A stretch of DNA of 64,000 nucleotides from Impatiens glandulifera (GCF_907164915.1 NC_061869.1:46559771-46623770); one strand, 5' to 3'; shown: positions 29,786-44,083, counted from the stretch's first letter. Notes: generated from the letters alone by a model not told the origin. Program-made: numbers and translations.

Positions 29786-32700
29786 TGTAGGATAATAAAT
29801 CTACTATTTGTTTGTTAAATAAAAATTGTAATTCTTTAAATATATAAAATAATATACTCATCTATCATTAAACACTAAATTATTTGAAAATAATTATCAT
29901 CATATGTCTTTTACATTATATTTCATCCAAATGGTGCAACACAACCTTTAGAAAAATATCTTTAATGTCTCAATTTTTTTTTATTGAAATTGAATAGCCT
30001 TCAATTCTAGGAGTTAAACAAATAAAAAGACTTTTGTTGTTTTGATTCTCTCTTGAAATTTTAAACTTCAGTCTTATGTTGCTTCTACTTTAAATTTATA
30101 ACTCAGATCTTCAATATGAGAAGCTAATCAGTTTTGTTATTGTTTCTTCTTTGAATTTTAAAAAGAGACTTAGGTCTTGCTTAATTTGTCAATAAATTAA
30201 AAGATTACCATAGTCATCAAAGTTTAATAAAATAAAATTGCACTTCCTTGAGTTACCTTTTTTTTATCATATATTAAAAAGCAACAACATCAATTAATTA
30301 AATTTTAGTGGTGCTGCTACAATATAATCTTGTAGAAATAGTCACACCACTCCTAGTTAAATAAAAATAAACCAATGCAAAATTTTTAACCAATAACAAA
30401 TAATAATTGATTTGTGAGAGTGTTTTCGAATTCAACTATAATATAAGTTAAAGAATTTAGTATAGATGACACTAAAAAATTAAGATTAGACCATAAAAAC
30501 GTGCATAAGAGAGAAATAATTAAATTGAAGAAACATAGAAAATTTGTAATATAGTTAGGTATGATATTTTAATAAAATTGTGGAAACATAGATAATTTGT
30601 AATAAAACTAGGTATGCTAATTCAATTTACCACAATTATATTTAATCAAAATTGTCTCGATTAAATCTGCTTTTTATCAAGTTTCACTAGTAGTTAGACC
30701 AGGAATGTGGTGAGATAATATTTGTATGTTTGTCAATAATAAAAATAAAAATATAATATAATCTTATATTTACTATGTTTTTTTGTTGCATATTAATTAT
30801 AAATATTATGAAGCAAGATAAATATTTAACATATTAGACTATTTACATTATAAATTATTTTATTTAAAATATTGTGTTTATCGTTACGATACTCCAAGGA
30901 GATTTATGAACTCCAATATTTGTTCCGTTGAGATTTTCCGAACCAATTTGAACTAGGACAACGAAAATGTCAAGTTCATTGCTCGTTTCGATCCGTCTCA
31001 TTGTCGTCGTAAAGAGTAACATCTAAATAATAAATTATGTTTTTCTAATTCAAAATGAAGCATGTTAATCCTTTAATTATATGATAATAAATATAAAATT
31101 TATGAATTGAATAAAACTGAGATTTTTAAGGATAAGAGATATTAATTTTTTTTTGATAAATTAAGTTATATTATCTAAATTATCATTATCTTATCAAGGA
31201 TAAACAAATTTATCATATTATGCCATGTAATTAACTATAAAAAAATACAAACAAAAGACTATATATATATATATACTTTGAAAGAAATTTTAAGCTTGAT
31301 CAATTAAGTTCTCTTTTATTTCACTCAAATAATGTTGGAGTTTGACGGACCATAGTAATGATACACTTAAAATATAAGTAAATATATATTTATATAAAAA
31401 AAATGTAAGGTTAATAAAAAAATGAGTATAACAGGAATGTTTTTTTGTTTAACTTTAGTTGTATTGCAATCACATGAAATTATACTATATTACTATGCTT
31501 TTTAAAAGAGAGAATTGATTGTATTGCAATGAAGATTTCTCTTTGAATTTGAACAAAATCATAACTTTGATTATGTGTTAATTATTTTTTATGAAAAGTA
31601 TCTTCATGGTGACAAAGATGTGAATACAAACTTTCACTTTCAAAAAGAAACACAACTTAATGTACTAATGAATAATATTAAACACCAGGCAATCTAATGG
31701 CCACGAGTGTATTTATTTAGATGTACCAAATAATGTTTTGGTCCACAAAAGTTATTAGTCTTTTGTACATGTAATTATTAAGACAAACCCTAACAATTCC
31801 AATCTCTCTCAAGAAATTTTATGAATAAATATCATCTCCCCACTTGATATTTTTTGGAACTCTCTCCCTCGGTTAATGCAATAGATGACTCCTCAAAGCC
31901 CAGCATTCCTATATTAACTATCTACGCAAAGTTACCTTTCTCTCTCTCTAGTTTATCTTATTCATTTTCTATTTTTCTTTTAAATATTAATTTTCTCATT
32001 TTCTTTTAAATATTAATTTTGTACTATTATATATAATTTTATTATTATTAAGGGATGGACATCAAATTATTAACTTTGTCATGAGTTAATAAAAAAATAA
32101 AACATAAACATTCAAAGAAAGAGTTGAGGTCAATTAATTGTTCTAATTTCTTAGTTGGAACATTCAAATAGTTATATCTAGATATATTTTTTTCGTCTTA
32201 ACTCTGTTATTTTTATTTTACATGTTCTCTTATAGTATGTTGATGATTCAAGAGATAGGGTTCTCATTGTCAAAAATTGCACTTCTTTCCACTTCTTATC
32301 AGATAGATCAAGGTCTTCAAGTTGAGTTTGCATACTAGGAACTACCTTGAAAATTATTCTCTCAGGATTTACATCTCTCCTTCCATAGGTATACCGGAAC
32401 ATCTATATTTTGGTAGCAGAGGATCCCGTGTGATGCAAACTCTCTATACAAAATTTAGATTTTGTTTTAACATAGCAAGCTTCTTTGTCATTGGCATCAC
32501 CTTCTTTTTTTTCTTTGATTTTGTTTTAAAGAAAAATTTATATGAAAATTTATTATATATATATATATATATATATATAAGAAGATATGAGCAGCTCTAT
32601 ATCTCCTCTAGGGTAGGAGAGGCTTCTCGCACGAGAAACAAAATTGTAGATCCCCGAGTGCCTGCCTTTATCAGTTAAAATATGTGTGCCAATGGAGAAC

Positions 32701-33410
32701 TAATATATATATATATTAATTTAAGTCAATTAAAATCCGACATATTAAATAAATAGTACTAGGAGTAATTAAGTTCACTTTTATTAATTGAATAAACAAT
32801 TGAGTTAAATCAGGACTGGTGTGAAAATTGGAGCGATCGATTTCTTTTTGGGTTTCCAAGCTGAAATCTGTTGACTATTTAATTGGAAACCGCACTCGTC
32901 AAACCATGCATCAACCATTCACCAAATGTAAAATCCCTTTTCTTTTATTTTCAAAAGACAATTTATTTAAATAACACCCTTTATAATATATATATAATTA
33001 ACATATTTAATTTTATACTTAATTATATATATAATATAATATAGCTAATATTTATTTAATCTAAATTCTTATGATTTGAAGTAATTCCATCTCAATTAAT
33101 TTACTGAAGTTTAATTAATTATCAATGTTTTAAGGTAAACTCTTCATTTTAATTTTGATTTTGGTATGGATTAACTATTCAGGGATTCTTATCGGATCAT
33201 TCTCTGATGGTGAAAGAAATAGAAGAACAAATGGTTGAAACTGCTGCAATATATTTTGAAGGGAAGAGAGGAGGTAGCTGTTATTCTAATAAAAAAATAT
33301 TATTTAAAATTGAATATTTTGTTTGGATTCTAGCTCAGTGTACTTGATATGAATTATTGTGAAGTATGCTATATTTAGGTATTTATATATATGTGGTTTT
33401 AATTTGTGCC
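29786..33410. other. AT-rich intergenic region
   Basis: No gene recognised. It holds short simple repeats (TA runs near 31260-31275 and 32550-32580), a small imperfect hairpin with arms GTGGTG/CACCAC near 30310-30350, and a slightly more G/C-rich patch at 30885-31020. A 74-codon open frame at 32178-32402 (minus) is not recognised. Confidence 0.6.
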
Positions 33411-33420
33411 AAATAAATAT
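33411..33420. repeat. Left target duplication of the fold-back element
   Basis: AAATAAATAT, repeated exactly at 34415-34424. Confidence 0.9.
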
Positions 33421-34414
33421 GGGAAGAATGTCAATTTTACACACCAAGTGGTAAGTAGGTGTCAATTTTACTTATTAAGTATCAAAATTCTATTTATATA
33501 TATTAACTTGTCAAAAGTGTCAATTTTGTTTAAAATAACGAAAAATATTAAACACCGTCAAATTTTTTGCCATATTTAATATCCACCTATTTTTAATTTT
33601 ATTTTTATATTGACATTACTTTATTTTATTTTTTATTCAAACAAACCATTAAAATCTTCCATTATTCATTATTTCTCTCTCTCTCTTTATCCCACAACTA
33701 TTTATTTTTCTTTTCTCTCTTACATTAACTCCAAGTTCTTTTCAGTTTTTACTTCTTTCTTCTTCCAATTAACCCCAAGTAAAAGTGAAAGCTCCATAAT
33801 CTAAATATTTTTAACATTGTCATTGGTGAGAGTTTTTGTTTCATAATTGTACACTGGTTAAGGTTTTGACTGAAATGTTTTGATCAATAACGACGATAGT
33901 TTAAGGTTATGTGAGAAAGACTTGGATTTGGTGGTTACAATTGCGAGATGATAAAGTTTAACAGTGTAACTATTATGAAAAAAACTCTCACCAACGACAA
34001 TGACAATGACAATTTAAAGTTCAGTTAGAAATATTTAGATTAATGAATTTTCACTTGGGGTTAATAAGAGGAAGGAGGAAGAAGGTAAATCTGAAAAAAC
34101 TTGAGAATTAATTGTAAGAAGAGGGAAAAGAAAAATGGATAGTTGTGGGATAAAGAGAGAAAAAAATGGATAAATGAAGATTTTAAGATATTGTTTTAAT
34201 GGAAAAATAATTAAAGTAATGTCAATTTAAAAAATAAATAAATAATAGTTGGATATTACATGTAACAAAATTTTTGACGGTGTTTAACGTTTCCGTTACT
34301 TTAAACAAAATTGACACTTTTTGACAAGTTAATATATACAAATAGAATTTTGATACTTAATAAGTAAATTTGACACCTCCTTACAACTTGGTGTGTAAAA
34401 TTGACATTCTTCCC
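33421..34414. mobile_element. Fold-back Mutator-type element (994 bp)
   Basis: The ends GGGAAGAATGTCAATTTTAC and its reverse complement meet a perfect 10-bp target duplication, the length typical of Mutator-like elements. The inverted arms are unusually long: landmarks such as CAAAATTGACAC, TTGACGGTGTTTAA, CCCACAACTAT, TTAACCCCAAGT and GGTGAGAGTTTTT appear in mirror order from both ends to about 33865 and 33950. Nearly the whole element is thus one hairpin with arms of ~445 bp and a loop of under 100 bp. No transposase. Its transcript would be a long double-stranded RNA. Confidence 0.9.
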
Positions 34415-34424
34415 AAATAAATAT

Positions 34425-35030
34425 ACATGTAATTACTAGTGCTGGGTTAGAACAATATGCATAAATTTTATATGGTTTTGTCTCAATTGAAGATGTTGTC
34501 AATTTAGAGGTTTAGGGGTGATGGTAGGACGAGAGGTACACCACTCAAAATCTCCACAACAATTTATAACATTAAAATAATTATTTTGATTAATTTTCAA
34601 ATAAATAAAATCAAAATAATTAACCTAATTATCAAAAACTCAACAAACAATTAATTAGATTAATTATTGTGATAATTAAATCTAAATTAATTAAAAAAAA
34701 TGGTTAAAACAACAAAATAAAATTATTTGAGATAAATGTTTTACTCATTTTATCTTAAAATAATTTTAGAAAAAATCAAGAGATTAAAATAAATAATTTA
34801 TGAAGAAATGAGGTACTTATTTCATCCCCTAAAATTATTTATTTAATACTAAAATATGAAAAAATAAAAATAAAATAAATTGGCAAAATATTTGTCATAT
34901 TTATTTAATTATTTTGTGTATTTAAAAAGAACAAAATTAAAGCCAAAGTGGTGAAAGAAAAATCAATTTCAAACAAACACTTAAGGTTTTAAATAAAATA
35001 ATAAAATTTGTAATCGGGTGTAGCCAAAAT
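34425..35030. other. AT-rich intergenic region
   Basis: About 85% A+T by eye, with ATTAATTATTTTG-like short repeats. No gene or terminal repeat recognised. Confidence 0.6.
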
Positions 35031-37622
35031 TATGTAGAATGACTACAACCGAAATCGTGTCCATCGAATGAGCGCTGGATTTTCATCCAACACTCCAGAT
35101 GCGCCCGCGTAGTCCGCTGCATCCAAAAGATCGCCTGACCGAGAACTAGTCAATCAGCTAACGTCTGTTAGCCGAATTGCTAACGGAACGCCCAAACGCC
35201 AACGACGTTGGATGGACCTTTGACGAAATGCACAAAATCGCATGAAACAACGTTGTTTTGTCCGCCATCGTCGTCTTCATCGCGACACCGTAGAGATAAT
35301 GATGAAATCACATCCTTTGATTTTCCAAAATTGAAACTCCTCCACAGTCAACCAAAACGACTGATTCAAAAACTGAATGATCATCCTACTTCGGTGATCA
35401 TTTCTCCTACATCAGTAGGGATGATTCATCAAATTTCGCCAAGTTGTCTCAAGAACAACCAAAATGTCATTAATGGGTTTTAGATGATTCGATTCATTTG
35501 AAGCCTCCACCGACTCAGGGATGCTATAAATAGCCCCATCATCTGAAGCCACTAAATAACATTTCAAACCCTAAATCAAAAGAAATAGAAAATCCACCAT
35601 TGAAGCTCAAACCTTTAGATTTTTCGAATGATCTGTTTGAAGTTCTACAGTTTTGATCCATGCATCCCAAAAGCTTCTCTAAGGTCTAAGGAGTGTTCTC
35701 CAATTCTTGGTATGTTTCTAATCACTCTTATATTCATACTTTAAGTTTGAATTTGAAATTTTTATATTTCAGTTTTCATAAGCTTGTATGGTATCTAATT
35801 GTTGGATTTTAGGTTTGAAAATCGATCCTATGATCATTTCTAAGCTTTTTGTGAAAGCTATTACCGATTAATCGGTTTTAATAAGAAAAACTCAATTTTG
35901 AATTTAAAAATTAAAAAATGGGTTTGTTGCTCTTGGGCTAATTCATGAGGATTGCATTTTGGGCAACTATTTGAATCATGTATGATCCATTCCAATCACG
36001 TTTGATCAAAATCAAAAAATTTCAAAATAATTGAAAATTTTGAGTTCTTGATTTGGTCAAAATGAACAACGAGTGTTCTTATTTGGTACAATCTAAATGA
36101 GATATAAGGAAGCTAATAGATATCTCATTCTCCTCCAAACAGTCTTAAAACTAAAAGTCTAATTTTTTTATCACAAACTGTTTTAAACGATTTGATCATC
36201 ATCTAGATCGATTAATACCTTGAGATGATGATCAACATGTTTCTAGGAGATTTTTGAAGCTACCAAAACTCTTGGATCAAAGTATATCCAATCTTAAATC
36301 AAAATTGCAAACATAAAACTTTTGTGTTCTTGAGGACCGAGAAATTCGAACCCAGGACCGAGAGGTCCACACGAGAAATTCAATAGGACTGACATGTCTA
36401 ACCAATGTTCTTGAGCTAGGACCGAGAGGTCCAACCGGTGTTCTTCACCTAAGACTAAGAGGTCCGACCGATGATTTTTATATCCGGGACCGAGAGGTTT
36501 AACATATGACCGATAGGTCTAAACCTAGGACTGAGGAATTTTGACCCCAACTAAGAATTCCTGAACCTAGGGACAGATGAGGTTAGCCCAATGCTAACCA
36601 AGGACTGGTGGGTTTATACACCCCGACCGATGATCTTAGCCAAGTACCGAGAGTCCTTAGCTCCTCACCCAAGGGACTTTGACACCCGATCGAAGATCCC
36701 GAGCCCCGACTGAGAAGCTCCTTGACCTAGATTGAGGGTTTTTAGACCCCGACCGACAAAAACAAACCCAATGACTAGGACTCTGGTTCTAAGGCTGGTT
36801 TGGTTCCACTTTTCAAAACCCAATATTATTTTTGTAATTTTATAACCCCAAACTATTTTCTAAAAATCTCGAGTGATTAAAAAATAATTTCAAAATATTT
36901 TTCAGGATATTTTCTCAAAACATATTTTGACTAAGGTCAGTTTGGTGTTTATTTTTAAACCCTAACACCCTTAAAACGATTGATATTTTTAGGTATACTC
37001 CTCCCTAGTTATCATCAACAACATGTAGCAAAATTTAAATATTAATGTTTCAATATTTTAAATAACGCTAAACCTAGAAACATGACTAGAACTAGAAGAA
37101 TAATGAGTTAAAAATAAAATATTATACAAAAAATTTTCAAAAGCCAACTTTATAAGTGGAGACCGTTTTTAAAACAAGTACGGAGGATGAAGCGAAAGCC
37201 CATTCCGGAGTATCACCAAACTACGAACTAAGAGAAACTCTAGTCAATACGTTTATATACGTATGTCAATTTAATTGATTGTCAAAAATTAATTTGCGAC
37301 CCTGTTTCAAAATAAATAATCTTTTAAAACGAATTTCTAAAAAATCAAATTGTAATTTGATTACCGTAAATCCCCGGATTATTTAAAATTGAACCCAAAT
37401 TAATTATTTTTAATTAATTTCAAAATCTATCATGAATCATTAAGAACTTTTAAATAATTCATGATACTATAAAAGGTTTTTCTGCAAATCAACTGATTTT
37501 ACGAGAGAAAAAACTAGAATGCACGGGATCGACTCTACCCTTTGGCGATGAGCCATCCAATAGGACGTAGGCATTGTGGATGTGGGGGGAAATTCCCAAT
37601 TGAGTTGATATTCCCTAGTTTA
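35030..37622 (+). repeat. Possible LTR of a Tat/Ogre-like Ty3/gypsy element
   Basis: Sequence composition changes at about 35030. CTATAAATAG at 35524-35533 is a good TATA box. From 36340 to 36770 the words GACCGAG and GGACCGAGAGGTCC recur in degenerate form. A sequence starting TGGCGAC at 37623, resembling the primer site of Tat-type elements, would mark the LTR end. The second LTR was not found, so the boundaries are guesses. Confidence 0.35.
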
Positions 37623-37879
37623 TGGCGACAGTTATATCCCCTCCACTATCGTCGTATGATACTCTCTTATGATTCCCCTTAGAACAAGAAACCTAGATAC
37701 TATCACCAAACTGGTTGTTTATCAATCCAAACAACCAAAAACTCGTCACTACAACCTTCTTGTGAATACTATATATTTATTATGTGTATGCATGTATAGT
37801 CTAAGTGAGCATATCAAACATGTTGTTTTTTTTCCAATTTTTTTGTTTTGTAAATGTTTTGATTTTTCAATCACAGACG

Positions 37880-38830
37880 ATGTCCATACTAACGAATATC
37901 GCGATGGTTCCATGGATTGATAATTTTCATGCAACCAAGTTGAATTATCGATCTTATGGCCTCATTCCCATCATGAGGTTCATAAACTTCGAGGTCAACT
38001 CCACCTTCATAATGGAAATTCAAAGAAGGTAGAACCTCGTAAAGCGGGGCCACTTCATGGGAGAAAGACACATGTGCCCAACCATAGAAGAATATCGAGC
38101 TATCCTAATGATGAACAACAAAAATTTTATGCATCTAAAACCATTTGTAGAATCAATATCCATAAGGAAGATCTTGTAAGAGGAATACAAATACCTTAAG
38201 GTAACATTCGATACCATCCTCACAAGGACATACATCGACTTCCAAACATGGACCAAGATGGAAATAAGGAATGGAGAAATTCCTTTAACTCTAGGATTAT
38301 CCATGATAACAATGACGATCCTACTAGCTCACTTCTTTCTAATACCAACAAATGGTCAACCCTCCTCAAGAATTGTGGAGGTAGCTTACCATAGGTGTAT
38401 GGGAAATAAAGACCCCTCAAGTATCATTTTGGTTGAAATGCTGATGGGTTTGAATAACTCATGTCTATCTTCCACTATGAGCAAAAGGGGACCGCCTCTA
38501 ATTCTCTACATCTGGATCCCGGACAAGCTTAAACTTTTTCGCCAGTATGTTCTGAAAGCATAATGTTCCTTTCTCTTCAATATCGAAGAATGAAGGAAGC
38601 TCTACCTGGACCTCTTGTATATAGCAATGATAAAATTAGGAAAATTCTCCCATGATATCCCATCAAAAAAATGACATTCATTATGGACGAAAAACTCATG
38701 ATTGTGCTTTTGGGCTTGGAATGGGTTACCTGTAATTACACCCATAGAATGTTCAAGCAATTTTTCTATAGTTACATAGAAGCCACCTTTAGTATAGACA
38801 GACCAATCGATCACTAGGCCTATGCAGGAT
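37880..38830 (+). pseudogene. Extra ORF upstream of gag in the Tat/Ogre-like element
   Basis: Recognisable in pieces across several stops: MCPTIEEYRAILM around 38070, a hydrophobic region (LGLSMITMTILLAHFFL), then GPPLILYIWIPDKL around 38490. This resembles the ORF1 that Ogre-type elements carry before gag, itself related to the plant mobile domain family. At least three stops, so non-functional. The longest open part is 38258-38563. Function of ORF1 in the family is not established. Confidence 0.5.
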
Positions 38831-39499
38831 ATCTAGAGAAATGTCACAACGCCTTTCAAATGAATATCCTACCAAAGCGAAGGAAGTACCTGAATGTCAT
38901 TCTCCAAGTATATAGACAGGTCTAGGAAAATAAAGAGGAGGAAGTTTCTAGTGTGAGAATAGGCTACAGTTAGACCTAAAGTATGTGACCTCCGTCAATA
39001 CTTTTTCCCTTTTAGAGTCTCTATAAAATATGAATAAGAGAGTTATGTTTGTAACAAACTTAACGAGTATGTTTATATAACAACTCTATGTTTTCTTTAC
39101 AAATCACAAAGGAGATGTTCACTCTCTAGGATTCATCTTATGTGCATTTGTATTGTATTATAGTTTATAACAACTGCAAATCCTCACCTCTTTCTTTTGC
39201 AACAGTCCACGACTTTGATAGCCGACACGATCCCTAGAAAGAGATATCTAAAAACCGGATAATACGCTACCAGATAGTCAAAGAACTCCTAGTAACTAAA
39301 ATGGTCTTTATGACTGAATTCAGGAAATTAAGGCATCTTTGCAACATTTGTTGGAACAATTCGCGTTGATTACAACTTCTTTAGCTAGTTAGCAAATTTT
39401 GTCAACATCTTAAAACATACATTCTTCTTCTTCGCGTTGATAACAACTTCTTTAGCTAGCTAGTTAGCCATGTAATCTCGGTTATGTTCACCCCATTAA

Positions 39500-42065
39500 C
39501 CCCCGTCCTACTAGTCATAAAGCTCAAGAAGAAATCTCTCTCTCTCTTTATGAAGACTCCAATGGATATCGACCTAATTACACGGTCAGAACTTGAAGAG
39601 GTAATCAACCCATTATGATCATAGGAAAAATAAATTTTATCGGCTGACCAACCACCGCTAACGGAATATGAACGCCAAATGGCGCAAATTCAAGCCATGT
39701 AGGCAGAAATACAAGCCCAGATAAACAAGATAGCTAAAGACAAAAGCATTGAGGAACACTCTAACTGGAAAGATGCCATGAAACCTACCAAATGAGTAGT
39801 TATTCCTTTAGGCGTCAAGCTTCCATCCATATCCATGTATATTGGAAAAAGTGATCCGTCAGTCTTATTCAAAATGTACACTTCTCCAATTACCCCATTG
39901 CGACATGGAGAACTAACTGTTCTCCACTTATTCCCATAGTACCTCGATGACCCTGTTCTACGTTGGTATCTCTAGCAAAAGATAGTTTATCTACATAGCA
40001 CAAATGAACTAGCTGTAGCGTTCATAGAACGCTTCTCAATACACCTCAACATCGAACGACCAGAAAAGAGGTTGAAGAATATTAAACAAGTAGAAAACAA
40101 GAAATTCTCCGTGTTTATCAAAAGATGAAAAGTTGTCTCCGAGGAAATCGATTCCCTCTCGAACGAACAACGACAGATCAATATGATATTGAAAAGTGTT
40201 ACCGGACAATATTATATTAGATTCACCGTCAAAACATTTCAAAACATGAAAATTTTCTAAAAACTAGCAATAACCTCGATGATGCCATCAAAAAAGAAGG
40301 GAGAAAGGGGAAATAGACAAAGCTATCGCACCTACAAATCGTTTCCCAAGAAAGGAAAAGATAGAAGTACACTAGGTAACCACTTCCTGATAGGAACAAT
40401 CACCTCAAAAGACGAGCCCGAGTAAGCCTCCACACTCTAAGATAGTTATAATCATCCTTACCAAGTATACACCCCTAAAGGCACCTAGACCTTCTAGAGT
40501 CTTTGATGACCTAGGAATGCCTTTAAGTCAATTTATGAAAAGAATCTTATCAAATCCCTCTTCCCAAAAATAGACAGACCATTCTTGGGAAAGTATGAGA
40601 ACATTTGTTGCGACCATCATCAAGAAAGGGGTCACGCTACCGATAGTTTTAGCACCCTCAATACTCTATTCAAAGACTTGATCGATCAAAACGTGATTTC
40701 CAAGTCGAAAATAACAAGGAATACGCTACTAAATAACCAAGTCAACATGCTCACAATCAATGAATCATCCTTTTATGCCAACGCATTACTGGACCTAATT
40801 TATGGTGCCCAACTAGAGAGCAACATGATTGATCCTTGGCAAAAAAAAGTCCAAAACATGTTCTAGTAAAACTTTTGAGTGGTGGAAGTCAAAAACGACT
40901 GCCCACATCTACACCCCAACAAACATGGCGGCGACACGTGATAAAATATATTTCCAACTCAATTTAATGAAAACCACACTAAACAATGTTCCATACATGT
41001 CCCGACTACCTATATAAACTAGAAGGGAAAACAATCCTAGAGCTCTTAATCCAGGAGACAGCCTTCTGAGTCAACTGAAAAGGACAAATGCTAACATTTT
41101 AATCTAGGGAAATCCTGATGTACTCTATCGAGCATATGAAAGTAGTGCTCAATGAATTAAGCAAGGATAATGTCTATTCTAACACCACCCACGAAGAACT
41201 AGTAGGGATCATATCCTCTAGTTCGCAACATAGCATGATCGAATTTGAAGACAAGGATCTTCCATCAGCCGAATCAAACCATGATAAGGCCCTTTAAATT
41301 TATGTGCAAATGGAGGAAAAGACTGTTTTAATAGTCTTAATAGACAATGGATCTGCTCTCAACATAGTTCCTTAAAGGACACTTGAGAAGATAAGTGTAT
41401 TATGAGAAAAAATATACCTTATAACCTGTGTGTCAGAGGTTTTAATATATCGCATCGTGAGATAAAGGGTTGCCTCAAGTGCACCGTCTAAGTGGCTGTC
41501 ATATCCTTTCAAGTTAAATTTTGTGTAATCAACATGCATCCTTCCTATACCTTGCCCTTAGGAAGACCATGGCTTCATTAAGCCAAGTCTTTAGCCTATA
41601 CACTACACCAAAAGCTCAGGTTCATTGACAACGACCGTGTTATCATAGTCAATAGAAAAACTAACATTGCAGCAGTTATTGGGTTTGCCCATATTGACTC
41701 CCTTGAGGTTGAACTAAGCGAGTTTAAGATATGTCCAATCCTCTCAGAAGGTATACACTCATCCAACAATCCTAAATTTAGTATGTTTAGCCTTCCCTCC
41801 ATTAGAATGATGTGCATAATAGGATATTTACCTAGCATGGGCTTAGGCCTAAACATCAATGACATGCCATCATTCCCGCAACTATGTAGTAACATGGATC
41901 CTCGCGGTTTAGGATACATTCTTACAAGATTTAAAGAAATGTGCAAGGAAGGGATATCCAAACGACACATAGTTGTTCCACCAACCTTGAATGGACAATT
42001 CATTCACGGGGGACAAAGCACCCTATGCTTTGCTATCCCCGAACCCTTTATCAATCTTGATTTAT
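39500..42065 (+). pseudogene. gag-protease remnant of the Tat/Ogre-like Ty3/gypsy element
   Basis: Gag: YERQMAQIQAM near 39670, then the capsid-like stretch to 40260, then CDHHQERGHATDSFSTL and LIDQNVI at 40610-40700, the knuckle-like motif of this lineage. Protease: VLIDNGSALNIVP around 41335, PLGRPWLH near 41550 and LHQKLRFI at 41603, all typical of Ogre/Tat proteases. Many stops. No reverse transcriptase or integrase is recognised after 42065, so the 3' half is deleted or too decayed to see. Confidence 0.7.
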
Positions 42066-43671
42066 AGAGACATTTTCCAAGGCTCAAAATCTTTTCAGAT
42101 TGTCCTCATAATCCTAACCCTTCTGTTTGCATGATTAGGAAAAGAATAGACTATTAGTGCGACACCTTGGAAAATTTAGCTCAGATTCCCAAGATAGCTG
42201 ATCCAACTAAAGGGTCTAGCTATCTCGGTTCCCAAGAAATCGATTCCATTTCATCCGTCGATATTGTGATCGACGAAAGTAGAACTGTTTCTCCTCTCAT
42301 GTGTAGAGATGTTAAATACCGTACATTGTAAGAAATCTAAGAACAATGATCTTGTTGGATCATCTTTTCTTACATGTAATAAACCATCGATGTAACACAA
42401 GAAGCAGACTTCGAATTTATGAGTAAAAATGATATTTCTTTTTACTCTGACTTAAACTTGGAAACCAAGCACTTCTTAGAAACTGAGGATGAGATTGTCT
42501 CTGTGGTGGAAAAGATAATCAAAATCAATTTAAATACCATAGCTCTGTTGATCAAAAGGTAATTTATTATGGTAATTTTGGTAGGTCGCGCGAACCAAAA
42601 GGTGTACCATAGCTCTATCGATCTTAGTTTGAAGCCTTTGTGCCTTTTCGTTTGTACTTGTGCTCTATTCTTAGGTTCCATAATATTTTTAGGTCAGACC
42701 ACAAAGAATAAGAGATTTTGGTTTGTGTAGTGTTATAGATAGGTTCGTTGTGAAGATTTTAGTTGTTCATAGAGGTCGAATGGGGTCTATTGCCTCAGTA
42801 GTGATCCATGAAAGGAATGATATTTTTGGTCTATTACTTTAAAAACTAAAGTTGGCTGAGGCAAAAAAAAACATATTGGTTTTCGATGATTTCCCTCTTA
42901 GAAAATAAATCTATAGTCACATGCATGCTTGTTTCTGACCTTTTCCTACTATTTTTGTTCACTTGCGTGTTGACTAGGTTACCCGCCATTTGACTCGAGT
43001 GAACTTGTTCTAGTTCTCAACGGCTCCTACCAACGATTGTCAACTCAGGTCCGACGCTGGTCATCATGCGCTGTCACATACGGCGGTTTCTAGCGAACCC
43101 CTATAAATTTTTATTTTTTTATTATTTATTTTACTAGTCAATATTTTTGGAAAACACAAAAATGAAATATTAATACCAAACATCAGGACATTAGTCTTAA
43201 TCTAGAACTTACCCAACGAAGTATAGCTTTAGACCTATGATACAAGTTATGGAATTCCGGATTTTGACCTGGAAAGGGCTTATCTTTAGACTTAAGCTAA
43301 AAGCTCGTTAATTTCGCATTTTGACCCGACAAGGGGTTACAACTTTATAGTTTAAGATATTTGTTTTGTTGATGGTCTAGCCTTTACCTGGCAGAAGGAT
43401 TAACTTTTGACTTAAGCTAGAAGTCCATTGATGATTTTAGCTTTACCCGGCAGAAGGATTGACTTTTGACTTAAGCTAGAAGTTCATTGATAATTTGGCT
43501 CGGAGTTGGGTCTTTCCATGATTGGTCTTGTTCGTGATCTATATTTATGCGTCATAAAATCCAATGTTTATAGTTTTTTGTTAGGAGAATCTTAGCCTTA
43601 GAAGAGGTTGTTTCAAAATTATCACAATTGATATAAATATATATATATATATATGTAAAGAATGCCTCTTG
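42066..43671. other. Tail of the Tat/Ogre-like element and spacer
   Basis: No coding homology recognised beyond a possible continuation to about 42570. A 59-bp unit containing GGCAGAAGGATT and GACTTAAGCTAGAAGT is repeated in tandem at 43379 and 43438. A (TA)n run lies at about 43636-43653. Confidence 0.5.
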
Positions 43672-43822
43672 TGTTTTAATATATTATATGGTCCAGGCCT
43701 ATCTAAAGGTTTCAGCCCATCTACAAATTGACCTAACTTGGGCGCTAAGATAAATCTTGTATATATATATGGTATAACTATGTATTATCATTCAATACAA
43801 TCTTTTTCTCTATAATCTTACA
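43672..43822 (+). repeat. 5' LTR of element E
   Basis: TGTTTTAATATATTATATGG...TATAATCTTACA. It aligns along its whole length with 47585-47736, with scattered substitutions. A TATA-rich stretch with GGTATAACTA lies in the middle. Confidence 0.88.
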
Positions 43823-43833
43823 TGGTATTAGAG
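43823..43833 (+). other. Primer-binding site of element E
   Basis: TGGTATTAGAG directly after the LTR; one mismatch to the initiator methionine tRNA site TGGTATCAGAG. Confidence 0.85.
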
Positions 43834-44083
43834 ATTCTACCGTCAGATTTTGATTTTATCTGCCGCAATCCAATTTAGCTTCGATCATCGACGCACCAGT
43901 GAAGTCAGATTTTGATTTCGAATATTTTTTTATTTCCAAATCTGATTTGTTTTTCTAAATTATCTACTGCTTTCTGATTCGCTGTGCACTCTGAATTCTT
44001 TATTGAACATTTTGATATATTTTGGCTGGTTATTGGTATTTTTTCTTGGTTTGTCATACTTTGATCTCCTACTGATTCTGTTA

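Noticed and set aside
32178..32402. 74-codon minus-strand frame with some protein-like sequence
   Set aside because: No family recognised, no splice or promoter context; it may be a fragment of something old, but I cannot support it.
35208..35483. 91-codon plus-strand open frame
   Set aside because: It lies in presumed LTR sequence before the TATA box; no homology seen.
42442..42681. Minus-strand 79-codon open frame
   Set aside because: Opposite strand to the decayed gypsy element, no recognisable motif; probably chance.
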